A DNA stretch of 40,128 bases from RGIG5612 sp045600845 (GCA_045600845.1 JAZRYR010000056.1:1-40128); one strand, 5' to 3'. Numbered from the stretch's first letter, positions 8,274 to 17,683 are shown. The notes: generated from the sequence alone by a model not told the origin. Made by a program: numbers and translations.

Positions 8274-8288
8274 TAAATTATCGTTTAT
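8274..8288 (-). repeat. hsdS recombination site D (inverted copy)
   Basis: TAAATTATCGTTTAT on the plus strand, six bases after the half-cassette stop and only a few bases before the ribosome binding site GAAAGGAGG of the next gene. It pairs as an inverted repeat with sites A and C. Confidence 0.8.
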
Positions 8289-8305
8289 TAGAAAGGAGGA
8301 ATAGT

Positions 8306-9355
8306 ATGAAATATGTTGCATTTTTAGATGTATTGGGATTTAAAGACAAACTTAAAAAATTATCTCAAAATGATGCAAAGAATTATATCGGAGATTTTTC
8401 GTCAACAATATATTCGTTATTTCAAAATATAAACAATAAAATAAATGGCTATATTGTTAGTGATTCAGTTATTTTGTATTCAAATGATGTAGCCTCTGAA
8501 TCTTTAAAAGGCTTGGTTACACTTGTAATTGATATTTGCAAAGAGGAATTTACTCAAAATGGAATTTTAATTCGAGGGGCAATATCAAAAGGTGAATTTG
8601 ATAAAATGCCGGCTATAGAATTGCCCAAACTACAAAAACAACTAATTGTTGGACAAGCATATGTAGATGCTTATTTACTTGAAGATTCAATGAAATCAAT
8701 TGGAATTTCTCTAAGCAAAGAGGTTTATCAAGATATTGTTGGATTAAATTTAGATGTCAATTGTTACGATGAAAGTTCAAAAAAAGAAGAAAAATTTGTA
8801 TTAAGCTATTTTGATTTCGAATTTATCAACAAATCAGAAAATCTGCTTAAATTTGTTGATTTGGCTATTGGCTCAAATTGGCGTCCGCATTATTACAATG
8901 CGTTATATTTAGCAATAAAAGATACTAAGAATAATAATCAAATATATCATTTGTTTGATCAGTTAATAGCTTGCATCGGGAATCCAAGTGAATGCTGGAT
9001 GGAAATTGACAAATTTATTAAGAATACCTTTAATGACGATGTAATCTCATATTATCAAACACGGTTTTTAGGATATATTAGAGAACGCATGCAGACATCA
9101 GAAAACAAAACACTATATATTGAAAAGCGGTCGAGCAATCGCGATAAAATATTGCAATACTTAAGAAATAATCCATACGCTTCGATTCATTCGATTTCTG
9201 ATGCACTTAATATTTCTGTCAAAGCCACTCAGAACTACATAAAAAAATTAATTGATGAAAAACAAGTGTTAGTTAATGAAGTAAGAGTGATATATAACGA
9301 TACTCAACGAAACACAAAAACATACTCTTTAGCGGAATTTGATAATAGCCTCTAA
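8306..9355 (+). CDS. Class III nucleotidyl-cyclase-like protein with C-terminal winged helix
   Basis: A 349-residue protein. Residues 1-145 follow the layout of a class III cyclase domain: FLDVLGF with D8 (compare FxDIxGF, metal Asp), GYIVSDSVILYS with D53 (second metal Asp position), LIRGAISKGEF (compare RxGIxxG), and VGQAYVDAYLLEDSMKSIGI (compare the G-x-x-V-N-x-A-x-R-L-E region). The final 70 residues look like a winged helix-turn-helix (SIHSISDALNISVKATQNYI). The match was made by eye and the protein is divergent, so activity is unproven. ATG 8306 has an excellent GAAAGGAGG; a longer frame would run through hsdS. Its position between hsdS and hsdR suggests a regulatory or defence signalling role for the locus. 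Confidence 0.65.
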   Translation: MKYVAFLDVLGFKDKLKKLSQNDAKNYIGDFSSTIYSLFQNINNKINGYIVSDSVILYSNDVASESLKGLVTLVIDICKEEFTQNGILIRGAISKGEFDKMPAIELPKLQKQLIVGQAYVDAYLLEDSMKSIGISLSKEVYQDIVGLNLDVNCYDESSKKEEKFVLSYFDFEFINKSENLLKFVDLAIGSNWRPHYYNALYLAIKDTKNNNQIYHLFDQLIACIGNPSECWMEIDKFIKNTFNDDVISYYQTRFLGYIRERMQTSENKTLYIEKRSSNRDKILQYLRNNPYASIHSISDALNISVKATQNYIKKLIDEKQVLVNEVRVIYNDTQRNTKTYSLAEFDNSL

Positions 9356-9418
9356 CAGCGACTTGAGGTAATAAATTATTGCATAGCATAGAAAACCAAA
9401 AAATAGGAGGATAAAACA

Positions 9419-12400
9419 ATGCCAGGTTTTATCGAAGCCGATTATGAAAATTCAGTAATAGAGTTATTTCAAAATATGGGCTATCAGCACTTGTATGGTC
9501 CTAATATTGAAAGAGATTTTAAGAGCCCGTTGTATGATGGGATTCTTGAGGACTCCTTAAAAAGATCGAACCCTTCTTTGCCGGATGCTGCAATTAAGGA
9601 TGCTTTGTATAAACTCAAGAATTTTGAGAACGGAACGCTTGTCCAGAAAAATACTGTTTTCATGAATTATCTTCAGAATGGCATTGAAGTTAGTTATCAT
9701 GAAAATGGAGAAACAAAATCCGATATTGTTTATATCGTTGATTACAATAATCCGGATAACAATTCTTTTATAGTTGCAAATCAGTGGACGTTCATTGAGA
9801 ACAGCAATAAGCGCCCGGATGTTTTGCTTTTCTTAAACGGAATTCCTGTAGTATTGATAGAACTTAAATCTCCTTCAAGAGAAGAAACGGAAGCTTCTGA
9901 AGCATATCTTCAGATTCGCAATTATATGCAAGAAATCCCGTCCATGTTCATTTATAACGTAATCTGCGTTATGAGCGATATGTCCGTTTCAAAGGCAGGA
10001 ACAGTCACTTCTGGCGAAGACCGTTTTATGGAATGGAAAACGAAGGATGGAGATTACGAAAATACACAATATGCCCAGTTCGACACATTCTTTGAAGGAA
10101 TGTTCCAGAAGGAAAGATTGCTTGATATATTAAAGAACTTTATCTGCTTTAGTGAAGAAGGAATTAAATCCAATAAAATTCTTGCAGGATATCATCAGTA
10201 CTTTGCTGTACGCAAGGCCATAGATAGTACGTGTAAAGCTGCTGCAGATGGTGGAGATGGAAAGGGCGGTGTGTTCTGGCATACACAAGGCTCTGGAAAA
10301 TCTTTATCAATGGTATTTTATGCACATCTACTTCAGCAGGCTCTGAATAGCCCAACAATTGTTGTAATTACAGACAGAAACGATTTAGATGATCAGTTGT
10401 TCATTCAATTTGCAAAGTGCTCCGACTTCCTTCGCCAGAAACCGGAACATGCTACCAGCAGGGAGCATTTGATGAAATGGCTGGCTTCAAGAAGTGCTAA
10501 CGGAATTATTTTTACAACGATGCAGAAATTTGAAGAATCTGCGTCTGCGTTATCCGAAAGAAGAAATATTGTCGTAATAGCAGATGAAGCTCATCGAAGT
10601 CAGTATGGTTTAACAGAAAAAATAAAGATAACAACGAATGAAGCCGGAGAACAGGAAGCGAAGAGAATCGTAGGAACAGCACGTATCATCCGTGACTGTC
10701 TGCCAAATGCTACATTCATAGGTTTTACTGGAACACCGATATCGTTAAAGGACCACGATACCAAAGCTGTATTTGGCGAGTATATTGATATCTATGATAT
10801 GACTCAGGCAGTAGAAGACGGAGCAACAAGACCTGTGTACTACGAGAGTAGAGTCATCAAACTTAAATTGGATGAAAAAACGATTCAATTGATTGATCAG
10901 GAATATGATGCAGTAGCTGCGTTGGACCAGGCAGACGAAAGTGTTATCCAGAAGAGCAAACAGATGCTTGGAAAGATGGAAGCAGTTTTAGGAAATCCAC
11001 AGACGATAGATTCTCTTGTATTTGATATATTGGATCATTACGAAAATTACAGAGAAAACCTGCTTACTGGAAAAGCTATGATTGTAGCTTATTCACGTAA
11101 TATTGCGATGAAAATTTATCAGAGAATTCTCGAGCTTCGTCCGGATTGGAATGAAAAAGTTGCTGTCGTAATGACGGAAAGCAATAAAGATCCGGAAGAG
11201 TGGAGAGGAATCATTGGAAATAAACGCCATAAAGAAGAATTGGCAAAGAAATTCAAAGACAATGACAGCCCTCTTAAAATTGCCATCGTTGTTGATATGT
11301 GGCTTACCGGATTTGATGTTCCGTCACTTGCAACAATGTATGTATATAAGCCGATGTCAGGACATAATCTGATGCAGGCTATTGCGCGAGTAAATCGTGT
11401 ATTTAAAGAAAAAGAAGGTGGCTTGATTGTAGATTATGTAGGCATAGCAAATGCTCTTAAACAGGCCATGAATGATTACACTGCTCGTGACCGTAAGAAT
11501 TATGGAAACACGGATGTTGGACAGGTCGCTTATCCGAAATTCCAGGAGAAACTGGAAGTATGTAGAGATTTACTAAACGGCTATGATTATTCATCTTTCC
11601 TGAATGGTTCAAATCTTGAGCGAGCTAAAATTATTAGCGGCGCAGTAAACTATATAGCAGCACCAGACAAGGAAGAATTACTTAAGACATTCCTGAAAGA
11701 AGCATACTTGTTGAGACAGGCTCTTTCATTATGCTCTGCACTGACAACGGAACCAGAAAGAATGGAAGAAGCATTTTTTGAAGCAGTCCGCGTTATGGCA
11801 AACCGTATTATTGTCGAAGGTGGCAAGTCGAAAATATCGTTGAAAGAATTAAACGATCGAATCAACGAACTCCTAAAACAGAGTATAAAGAGTGATGGTG
11901 TAATCAACTTGTTTGATGGTGTAAAAGAAGAGTTTTCATTATTCGATCCGAAGTTCCTTGAAGACATATCAAAAATGAAACAGAAGAATCTGGCAGTTGA
12001 ATTGCTGAAGAGATTGATAGCTGAACAGGTCGCTGTTTATCGTGTGACAAATGTTGTTAAGTCTCAGAAATTCAGCGAGATGATTCAGCGGATAATGAAC
12101 CAATATCTGAATGGAATGCTGACCAATCAGCAGGTTATTGATGAACTTTTGAAGATGGCAAAGGATATTCGGGATAGTCACAATCAAGGAAAAGATATGG
12201 GACTGACTCCGGAAGAAATGGCTTTCTATGATGCACTGACTAAACCGGAAGCAATCAAGGACTTTTATGAAAATGAAGAGCTGGTTGCACTCACAAAAGA
12301 ACTGACAGAAACACTGAATAAAAATAAGACTATCGATTGGCAGAAGCGAGAAACGGCAAGAGCTAAGATGCGAATGATGATCAAAAAGCTTTTGAAGAAA

Positions 12401-12529
12401 CATAAATATCCACCAGAGGGAATGGATGATGCACTTGAAACCGTTATGACCCAGTGTGAATTATGGACAGACAATAATTACTTTGATGAGCGTATGGGCA
12501 CTTATGCAGAGAACATAGCGAGGATGTAA
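9419..12529 (+). CDS. hsdR: Type I restriction enzyme HsdR, ATP-dependent translocase and nuclease
   Basis: The 1036-residue motor and nuclease subunit. The N-terminal nuclease domain shows the PD-ExK signature RPDVLLFLNG...LIELK (D134, E148, K150). The superfamily 2 helicase part has Walker A HTQGSGKS (288-295), Walker B ADEAH (DEAH at 389-392), motif III TGTP (IGFTGTPI) and motif VI QAIARVNRVF. The C-terminal helical region binds the methylase core. AGGAGG stands just upstream of ATG 9419. Length and all motifs are those of an intact HsdR, so the cell keeps a functional cutter while specificity shuffles. A run of 63 bases separates it from the cyclase-like gene, with no terminator visible, so they are probably cotranscribed. 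Confidence 0.95.
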   Translation: MPGFIEADYENSVIELFQNMGYQHLYGPNIERDFKSPLYDGILEDSLKRSNPSLPDAAIKDALYKLKNFENGTLVQKNTVFMNYLQNGIEVSYHENGETKSDIVYIVDYNNPDNNSFIVANQWTFIENSNKRPDVLLFLNGIPVVLIELKSPSREETEASEAYLQIRNYMQEIPSMFIYNVICVMSDMSVSKAGTVTSGEDRFMEWKTKDGDYENTQYAQFDTFFEGMFQKERLLDILKNFICFSEEGIKSNKILAGYHQYFAVRKAIDSTCKAAADGGDGKGGVFWHTQGSGKSLSMVFYAHLLQQALNSPTIVVITDRNDLDDQLFIQFAKCSDFLRQKPEHATSREHLMKWLASRSANGIIFTTMQKFEESASALSERRNIVVIADEAHRSQYGLTEKIKITTNEAGEQEAKRIVGTARIIRDCLPNATFIGFTGTPISLKDHDTKAVFGEYIDIYDMTQAVEDGATRPVYYESRVIKLKLDEKTIQLIDQEYDAVAALDQADESVIQKSKQMLGKMEAVLGNPQTIDSLVFDILDHYENYRENLLTGKAMIVAYSRNIAMKIYQRILELRPDWNEKVAVVMTESNKDPEEWRGIIGNKRHKEELAKKFKDNDSPLKIAIVVDMWLTGFDVPSLATMYVYKPMSGHNLMQAIARVNRVFKEKEGGLIVDYVGIANALKQAMNDYTARDRKNYGNTDVGQVAYPKFQEKLEVCRDLLNGYDYSSFLNGSNLERAKIISGAVNYIAAPDKEELLKTFLKEAYLLRQALSLCSALTTEPERMEEAFFEAVRVMANRIIVEGGKSKISLKELNDRINELLKQSIKSDGVINLFDGVKEEFSLFDPKFLEDISKMKQKNLAVELLKRLIAEQVAVYRVTNVVKSQKFSEMIQRIMNQYLNGMLTNQQVIDELLKMAKDIRDSHNQGKDMGLTPEEMAFYDALTKPEAIKDFYENEELVALTKELTETLNKNKTIDWQKRETARAKMRMMIKKLLKKHKYPPEGMDDALETVMTQCELWTDNNYFDERMGTYAENIARM

Positions 12530-12615
12530 ATAGTAGCTATGTTATTATATAGATTGAAAAAGAGACTATCATTTTACCAGAATAAGAATTGTATAATATT
12601 ATTGGATAAAAGTTT

Positions 12616-12708
12616 ATGGAAATATCATTCGATGTTAATAGTGCTAAAGAAATCTTTAATCAGACAGGACGTAAAAGCTTTGGCTATGAAGTAAGGGAAA
12701 TTATCTGA
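12616..12708 (+). CDS. Possible 30-residue peptide
   Basis: A short frame MEISFDVNSAKEIFNQTGRK... in the 210-base gap between hsdR and the SIR2 gene, ending 32 bases before the next start. It has no clear ribosome binding site, and a TATAAT at 12593-12598 lies close upstream. It may be the remnant of a longer gene or chance; listed because the reading looks protein-like. Confidence 0.2.
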   Translation: MEISFDVNSAKEIFNQTGRKSFGYEVREII

Positions 12709-12740
12709 TAATGTTATAAGAACTGACGAAGGGACACTAC

Positions 12741-14012
12741 ATGGAGTATAAATACATACCGTTTATTCCTCAACCGTTATTAAAAGAAATCAGAAATAAT
12801 AATGTTGTTCCGTTTTTAGGAGCTGGATTTTCAAAAAATGCAGAAGTATCTGTTGGCTTAGATTTACCAGACTGGAATGAATTAGGCGATTATATTAAAG
12901 AACATCTTTCGAATTATGAGTCAGAAAATGCATTAGATATTATTTCTCAATATGAATCGTTATATTCAAGAGATGAGTTGGTTAAACTGATAAAAACTCG
13001 AATAGGTGATGTTGAAATAGAACCGGGAGAAACGCACATCAATTTTGGGAAAATATTTCAAAGGTTGATTTGTACTACTAATTTTGACAACTTACTGGAA
13101 AAAACATATGAGAATTTGGAAATTAATTTTACAAAGATTTCTTCTGAAAAAGAATTACCAAAAGTCAATTATGATTCACCTTGTATTGTTAAATTACATG
13201 GAGATTTTGAATGTCCCGATGATATGGTATTAACAGAAAACGATTATGATATGTATTTAACCAATAAACCGCTGTTTTCAACATTTATAGGGAATGTTTT
13301 TATAACAAAAACTCTTTTATTAATTGGTTATAGTTTAAGTGACAATGATATTCGGTCGCTTTTATCAGTAATTAATTATCGATTGGGGAAAATGACTAAA
13401 TCTGCATATGTATTTCTAGTAAACGAGAGGGAGTCTGTTGTTGAACGTTTCATTCGAAGGGGAATTAATCCAATTAATATTATTGAAGGTGAAAAAACAG
13501 TAAAGGAGACATATGCTGGTGTATTTGAGGAAATAAAACATTATGTAGATGAACATAATAATTTCTGTGAAAAGCCGTATCAAGAGTTTTGGATAAATAA
13601 TCATTTGGGCAGATATTTGGGGAAAGATCCATGGGGCGAATCTTTAGAAATTTGTTTGGGAAAAAAAGATGGGCGAATTATTGCTAAATGGATTAATAGA
13701 ATGACTAATTTAGGATTAGAACGTGAGTCGGTGATTATCTTAATAGAAGAAATTAATGCAGATTTTAATGAGAAATTGTTTTGTGAATTTAATATTTCCC
13801 TATTAAAGGAAGTTGAAGATACTTTTCCAAAAAAACAAATAGATTACTCATACGAAGGAGTCCTCCTGCTAGCAGAAGGAAGTTTGACAGTTACATTTAT
13901 TGGAGGTCAATGCAGATATTATTATCCGGAGGGTGGTGTAAATGGGAATTATTCAGGTGGCTTTAGAAATGGTGCAAATTTACTTACAGTACTAGATTAT
14001 CAAAATGAATAA
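12741..14012 (+). CDS. SIR2-like domain protein (putative NAD-consuming defence effector)
   Basis: A 423-residue protein with the SIR2_2 fold in residues 15-260: GAGFS at 27-31 (NAD-binding glycines), TNFD at 113-116, KLHGD at 151-155 (the His position used for catalysis), and LIGYSLSDNDI at 194-204. The family is known from anti-phage systems in which the domain degrades NAD+ on infection. Residues 280-423 form an unrecognised C-terminal domain with a Gly/Tyr-rich end (GGQCRYYYPEGGVNGNYSGG) that might be the sensor. GAAGGGA lies seven bases before ATG 12741. Directly downstream of the restriction genes and in the same direction, it extends the defence island. AT-rich base use matches foreign-type neighbours. 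Confidence 0.85.
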   Translation: MEYKYIPFIPQPLLKEIRNNNVVPFLGAGFSKNAEVSVGLDLPDWNELGDYIKEHLSNYESENALDIISQYESLYSRDELVKLIKTRIGDVEIEPGETHINFGKIFQRLICTTNFDNLLEKTYENLEINFTKISSEKELPKVNYDSPCIVKLHGDFECPDDMVLTENDYDMYLTNKPLFSTFIGNVFITKTLLLIGYSLSDNDIRSLLSVINYRLGKMTKSAYVFLVNERESVVERFIRRGINPINIIEGEKTVKETYAGVFEEIKHYVDEHNNFCEKPYQEFWINNHLGRYLGKDPWGESLEICLGKKDGRIIAKWINRMTNLGLERESVIILIEEINADFNEKLFCEFNISLLKEVEDTFPKKQIDYSYEGVLLLAEGSLTVTFIGGQCRYYYPEGGVNGNYSGGFRNGANLLTVLDYQNE

Positions 14013-14106
14013 TTAGACTCGATAATACGGATGAAAAAACTTCAATTGATGGATAATGAATTAATATTCTTCAAATAAGAACGAACCATTAGAACAGGAG
14101 TCAGAT

Positions 14107-14730
14107 ATGCAAGATAAAAAAGGTTACATTTATATTTTTACAAATCCGTCTTTGAAAGACATGGTGAAAATTGGATATACCACAAATGTTGAAAAGCGAA
14201 GAAAGGAATTGAGTACTACTGCGCTTCCTACCGATTATGAAATCTATGCTACATATGAGGTGTATGGTGATATCGAAGATAAAAAGCTTCATAAAATGAT
14301 TGACCAACTGAATCCTGATTTAAGAATTTCAAAAAACAGAGAGTTTTTTGTTATGTCACCTAAAGAAGCATATGAACTTCTCGAAAGTATAGCCACTATT
14401 TCAGGCACAAAAGACAGACTTAAATTAGTCGTTAAGGAGACTAAAGAAAGAAAAGAATACGAAGAGAAAGTAAGGGCCAAATTCTTCCGATTTTCAATGT
14501 GTGAGATTAAGCCAGGGGAGATGATTGCCTATGTTAAAGATCCTTCGATAACGGCCGTTGTTTATGATGATACGAAAGTGGAATTCAATGAAGAGGTAAT
14601 GTCTCTTAATGCTCTGGCAAAACAACTGCTAGGTAAAACAGGAACTGTTGGTGGAGTAGCAGGTCCACATTTCTTTACATACAAAGGCAAAAAACTGAAT
14701 GTATTAAGAAAAGAAATGGAAAACCAATAA
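14107..14730 (+). CDS. GIY-YIG (T5orf172/MUG113-type) protein with C-terminal DUF4357/RAMA-like domain
   Basis: A 207-residue protein. The first 95 residues have the T5orf172 variant of the GIY-YIG nuclease fold: GYIYIFTNPSLKDMVKIGYT, then RRKELSTTALP, then FFVMSPKEAYELL. The C-terminal 70 residues (VYDDTKVEFNEEVMSLNALA, cut here, followed by KQLLGKTGTVGG and FFTYKGKKL) resemble small domains that accompany such nucleases and are thought to recognise modified DNA. ATG 14107 has AGGAG upstream. Only 13 bases separate its stop from the GmrSD-like gene, so the two probably form an operon aimed at modified phage DNA; that role is inferred. Confidence 0.75.
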   Translation: MQDKKGYIYIFTNPSLKDMVKIGYTTNVEKRRKELSTTALPTDYEIYATYEVYGDIEDKKLHKMIDQLNPDLRISKNREFFVMSPKEAYELLESIATISGTKDRLKLVVKETKERKEYEEKVRAKFFRFSMCEIKPGEMIAYVKDPSITAVVYDDTKVEFNEEVMSLNALAKQLLGKTGTVGGVAGPHFFTYKGKKLNVLRKEMENQ

Positions 14731-14743
14731 GGAGTATAAAAAT

Positions 14744-16654
14744 ATGGATATCAACACAATATTAAGTCAGATAGACCTTGGAAGCTATGCAATGCCCGTA
14801 TTTCAGCGTGGTTATGTATGGAATAGAGATCAGGTAAGGAAACTTATGAATTCCCTGTATAAAGGATATCCTATAGGGGAATTATTGGTGTGGAATACTA
14901 CTACCGATCCAGAAATTGCAAAAGGGGATGGGAATCTCACTCCAGGAAATGTCAATCTGATTCTGGACGGACAGCAGAGAATGACAACTTTGTATGGAGT
15001 AATCAAAGGAAAACCTCCTAAATTTTTTGACGGAAATGCCAATTCATTTACGGGATTGTACTTTAATGTTTTAAATGAAACATTTGAATTTTATATGCCG
15101 GCAAAAATGAAAGGAGATCCTTCCTGGATTAGCGTTACTGAGTTGATGCAAGTTGGAGCTGCAGTATTTCTTCAGCAAAAGATGCAGGAAAATCCAGAGG
15201 ATGTTCAATTTTGGCTTGACCACATGGCAGTATTGGCTCAACTTGAAAATATCAAGAATATTAATATCCATATTCAAACCGTATCTGGTCCGGATAAAAC
15301 GATTGATGTCGTTGTAGAGATTTTCAACAATGTCAATAGTGGTGGAACAAAACTCAGCAAAGGAGATTTGGCACTTGCAAAAATCTGTGCAGAGTGGACA
15401 GATGCAAGGGAAGAACTCAAAAAAATAATTGAGAAATATTACAAAGCTGGATACGAATTTACAATGGATTGGTTGCTTCGCTGCGTTACAGTGTATTTAA
15501 CGGGCCAACCGTATTTTAGTGCATTAAGTCAGGTGAAAACTGAGGACTTTAAAAAAGCTTTGCCAGAGACTGATAAAAAAATAGGAACATGTCTGGATCA
15601 AATCGGTTCAAAACTTGGACTCGATCACGCCAAAGTTTTAGGAAGCGTTTTTGCAATTGTCACTATGATTGGATATCTGCAATACAATGGTGGAAAATTG
15701 TCTGATAACAAAGAATGGGATAAACTGCTGTATTGGTATGTTCATGCTTTCTTATGGGGACGTTATGCTAGTTCAACAGAAAGTTCTTTAGCGCAGGATT
15801 TAAATACAATAAATCGCGGAGACGGAATCGAAGGTTTAATTAAACAGCTCAAACAGATGAGAGGAGACTTAACCATCAGGCCGGAGGACTTTTGGGGATG
15901 GAGTACTGGTGCGAGATTTTATCCATTATTGTATTTACTTACCAGAACTAGTAATGCTAAGGACTGGGGAAGCGGTCTGGAACTGAAAAGCACTTTGTTA
16001 GGTAAAAACTCCTCATTGGAAGTCCATCATATTTTCCCTAAAAAAGTTTTATATGCAGCTGGAAAAAGTAAAGCAATTGTAAATGCTTTGGCGAATTATG
16101 CCTTTTTAACTAAAGATACAAACCTTGAAATATTAGATAGATACCCGGAAGATTATTTTCCAGAATATCGTGAAAAATGTCCGGGAGCAATGGATACTCA
16201 TTGGATACCGGCTGATAAAGAATTATGGAAAATAGAGAATTACGAGAAATTCCTCGAGGAACGACGGAATTTGTTGGCAGCAGCTGCAAATGCCCTTCTA
16301 GATTCTCTTTATAAAGGCCAAATGCAGAATGTTCCAATACAATCTTTTGCAACTAAAAATTATAGTGCTTTTAATTCTGAAGAAGAGGATATCGCCAATG
16401 TAATAGCATGGGTTGCAGAAAAAGGATTAAGAGAGGGGACCGTTAATCATGAATTGATTGATAATGATGGTAATGTTGTAGCAATGATAGATTTGGCTTG
16501 GCCACAGGGAATACAGCAGGGACTCAGCGAGCCGATAGCATTATTACTTAATGAGAGCGCTGAGACTCAGTCAATCGTTGGAAAATCCGGTTATCGTTAT
16601 TATACGGATGTTGAAGAATTCAAACAGTATATAACGAATAATTATTTGCAGTGA
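14744..16654 (+). CDS. GmrSD-like DUF262/DUF1524 nuclease (type IV restriction)
   Basis: A 636-residue fusion protein. The N-terminal DUF262 half carries the ParB-like motif DGQQR at 75-79, used for nucleotide hydrolysis in GmrSD. The DUF1524 half carries the His-Me nuclease motif VHHIFPK (H428, H429) followed by NALANYAFLTKDTN. Enzymes of this type cleave phage DNA carrying glucosylated hydroxymethylcytosine or other modifications. A C-terminal extension of about 110 residues after NALLDSLY is unassigned and includes PIQSFATKNYSAFNSEEEDI. AAGGAG lies before ATG 14744. Both key motifs are intact, so the protein is probably active. Confidence 0.88.
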   Translation: MDINTILSQIDLGSYAMPVFQRGYVWNRDQVRKLMNSLYKGYPIGELLVWNTTTDPEIAKGDGNLTPGNVNLILDGQQRMTTLYGVIKGKPPKFFDGNANSFTGLYFNVLNETFEFYMPAKMKGDPSWISVTELMQVGAAVFLQQKMQENPEDVQFWLDHMAVLAQLENIKNINIHIQTVSGPDKTIDVVVEIFNNVNSGGTKLSKGDLALAKICAEWTDAREELKKIIEKYYKAGYEFTMDWLLRCVTVYLTGQPYFSALSQVKTEDFKKALPETDKKIGTCLDQIGSKLGLDHAKVLGSVFAIVTMIGYLQYNGGKLSDNKEWDKLLYWYVHAFLWGRYASSTESSLAQDLNTINRGDGIEGLIKQLKQMRGDLTIRPEDFWGWSTGARFYPLLYLLTRTSNAKDWGSGLELKSTLLGKNSSLEVHHIFPKKVLYAAGKSKAIVNALANYAFLTKDTNLEILDRYPEDYFPEYREKCPGAMDTHWIPADKELWKIENYEKFLEERRNLLAAAANALLDSLYKGQMQNVPIQSFATKNYSAFNSEEEDIANVIAWVAEKGLREGTVNHELIDNDGNVVAMIDLAWPQGIQQGLSEPIALLLNESAETQSIVGKSGYRYYTDVEEFKQYITNNYLQ

Positions 16655-16726
16655 GATTGACGAAGAATAAATGGACTGTTGAATAGGTATATTATAAAAT
16701 TATTTGCACAAGGAAGAGAAAGAAAA

Positions 16727-17683
16727 ATGGAAAATGAAAACAAAGGATTGTTTAACAAAGTAAAGGGAAAAGCAGTAAACATTATTGACCGTAATAATGA
16801 TGGAAAATTTGATAAGTCTGATGCAGCCATTATTGCAAAGAATGTTGGCGGCGTTATGAAAAAAGGAGCAGTGGCTTTGAAGGATGAAATTGCTGAAAAA
16901 GAAAGAATGCTTGAATTGAAGATACTTGCTCCTGTTTTTCCTGCGACTCTTGTTGAAGGAGATTTCCTGCTGCCAAAGTTTCTCCGCATTACCGAACGAG
17001 ATAAAAAACATGCAGAGAGTGAACTCTGTCAGGGTTCTATTGGATATGAGTCAAATCAGAAGGGCTTAAAATACTTGAATATTTTTCAGGAATCAATAGA
17101 TGATTTTGGGTTAACGTTCTATCCAAACACAGATTATGAATTTTATTATATTGATCCTAGCGACAGAAATAGATATATTGCGATGGATGAATATTTCAGC
17201 TACTTAAAATTAATGCGTATTAATGAACTTCAACGCATTGCGCAGGATCTCGGGGCAAAACATTTTAAAATTACGTATAAAGAAGAGAAGACATCTTTCT
17301 CATCAAAAAAAGTAAAAGCAGGAATTAAGGTGCCGAAGGCTGGTGCAGAAGCGGAGCATTCTACTACTGAGAAACAGTATTCTACCATTGAGCTTGAAGC
17401 TGAAATGTCCTTCCCGGGACATGATCCGATTAATCCTGCGCTTCGATATTTACAGCAGGACCCAAGCGTTTTGAATTTAATTGAAATGAGAATGAATCCG
17501 GATTCCCCTCTGCAAAACCATAAATTCATGGTGAAATTAAGTAATTCTTCAGGTATTACGGAGAAGGACGGAGCAAAGATTGATGCCGTATTTAAGGAAC
17601 TGAAAATTGAAGGAAACACCACTGTTGCCAGCGAAGCTAAAAATGAAGCAAGAAGATATTTAGAATATGAGATAGAGTTTTAG
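16727..17683 (+). CDS. Hypothetical protein with an EF-hand-like loop
   Basis: A 318-residue protein of unknown family. Residues 21-32 (DRNNDGKFDKSD) fit a calcium-binding EF-hand/dockerin loop with acids at positions 1, 5, 9 and 12 and Gly at 6. A helical segment rich in Lys/Glu follows, then a mixed domain with YNTDYEFYYIDPSD-like aromatic content (the protein reads PNTDYEFYYIDPSD) and a section KKVKAGIKVPKAGAEAEHST. ATG 16727 is preferred over the upstream 16679 because AGGAAGAGAAAG precedes it. It is the last gene before the terminator at 17707, downstream of the GmrSD-like gene, and may belong to the defence transcript. A similar loop occurs in the small protein at 26095. Confidence 0.7.
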   Translation: MENENKGLFNKVKGKAVNIIDRNNDGKFDKSDAAIIAKNVGGVMKKGAVALKDEIAEKERMLELKILAPVFPATLVEGDFLLPKFLRITERDKKHAESELCQGSIGYESNQKGLKYLNIFQESIDDFGLTFYPNTDYEFYYIDPSDRNRYIAMDEYFSYLKLMRINELQRIAQDLGAKHFKITYKEEKTSFSSKKVKAGIKVPKAGAEAEHSTTEKQYSTIELEAEMSFPGHDPINPALRYLQQDPSVLNLIEMRMNPDSPLQNHKFMVKLSNSSGITEKDGAKIDAVFKELKIEGNTTVASEAKNEARRYLEYEIEF

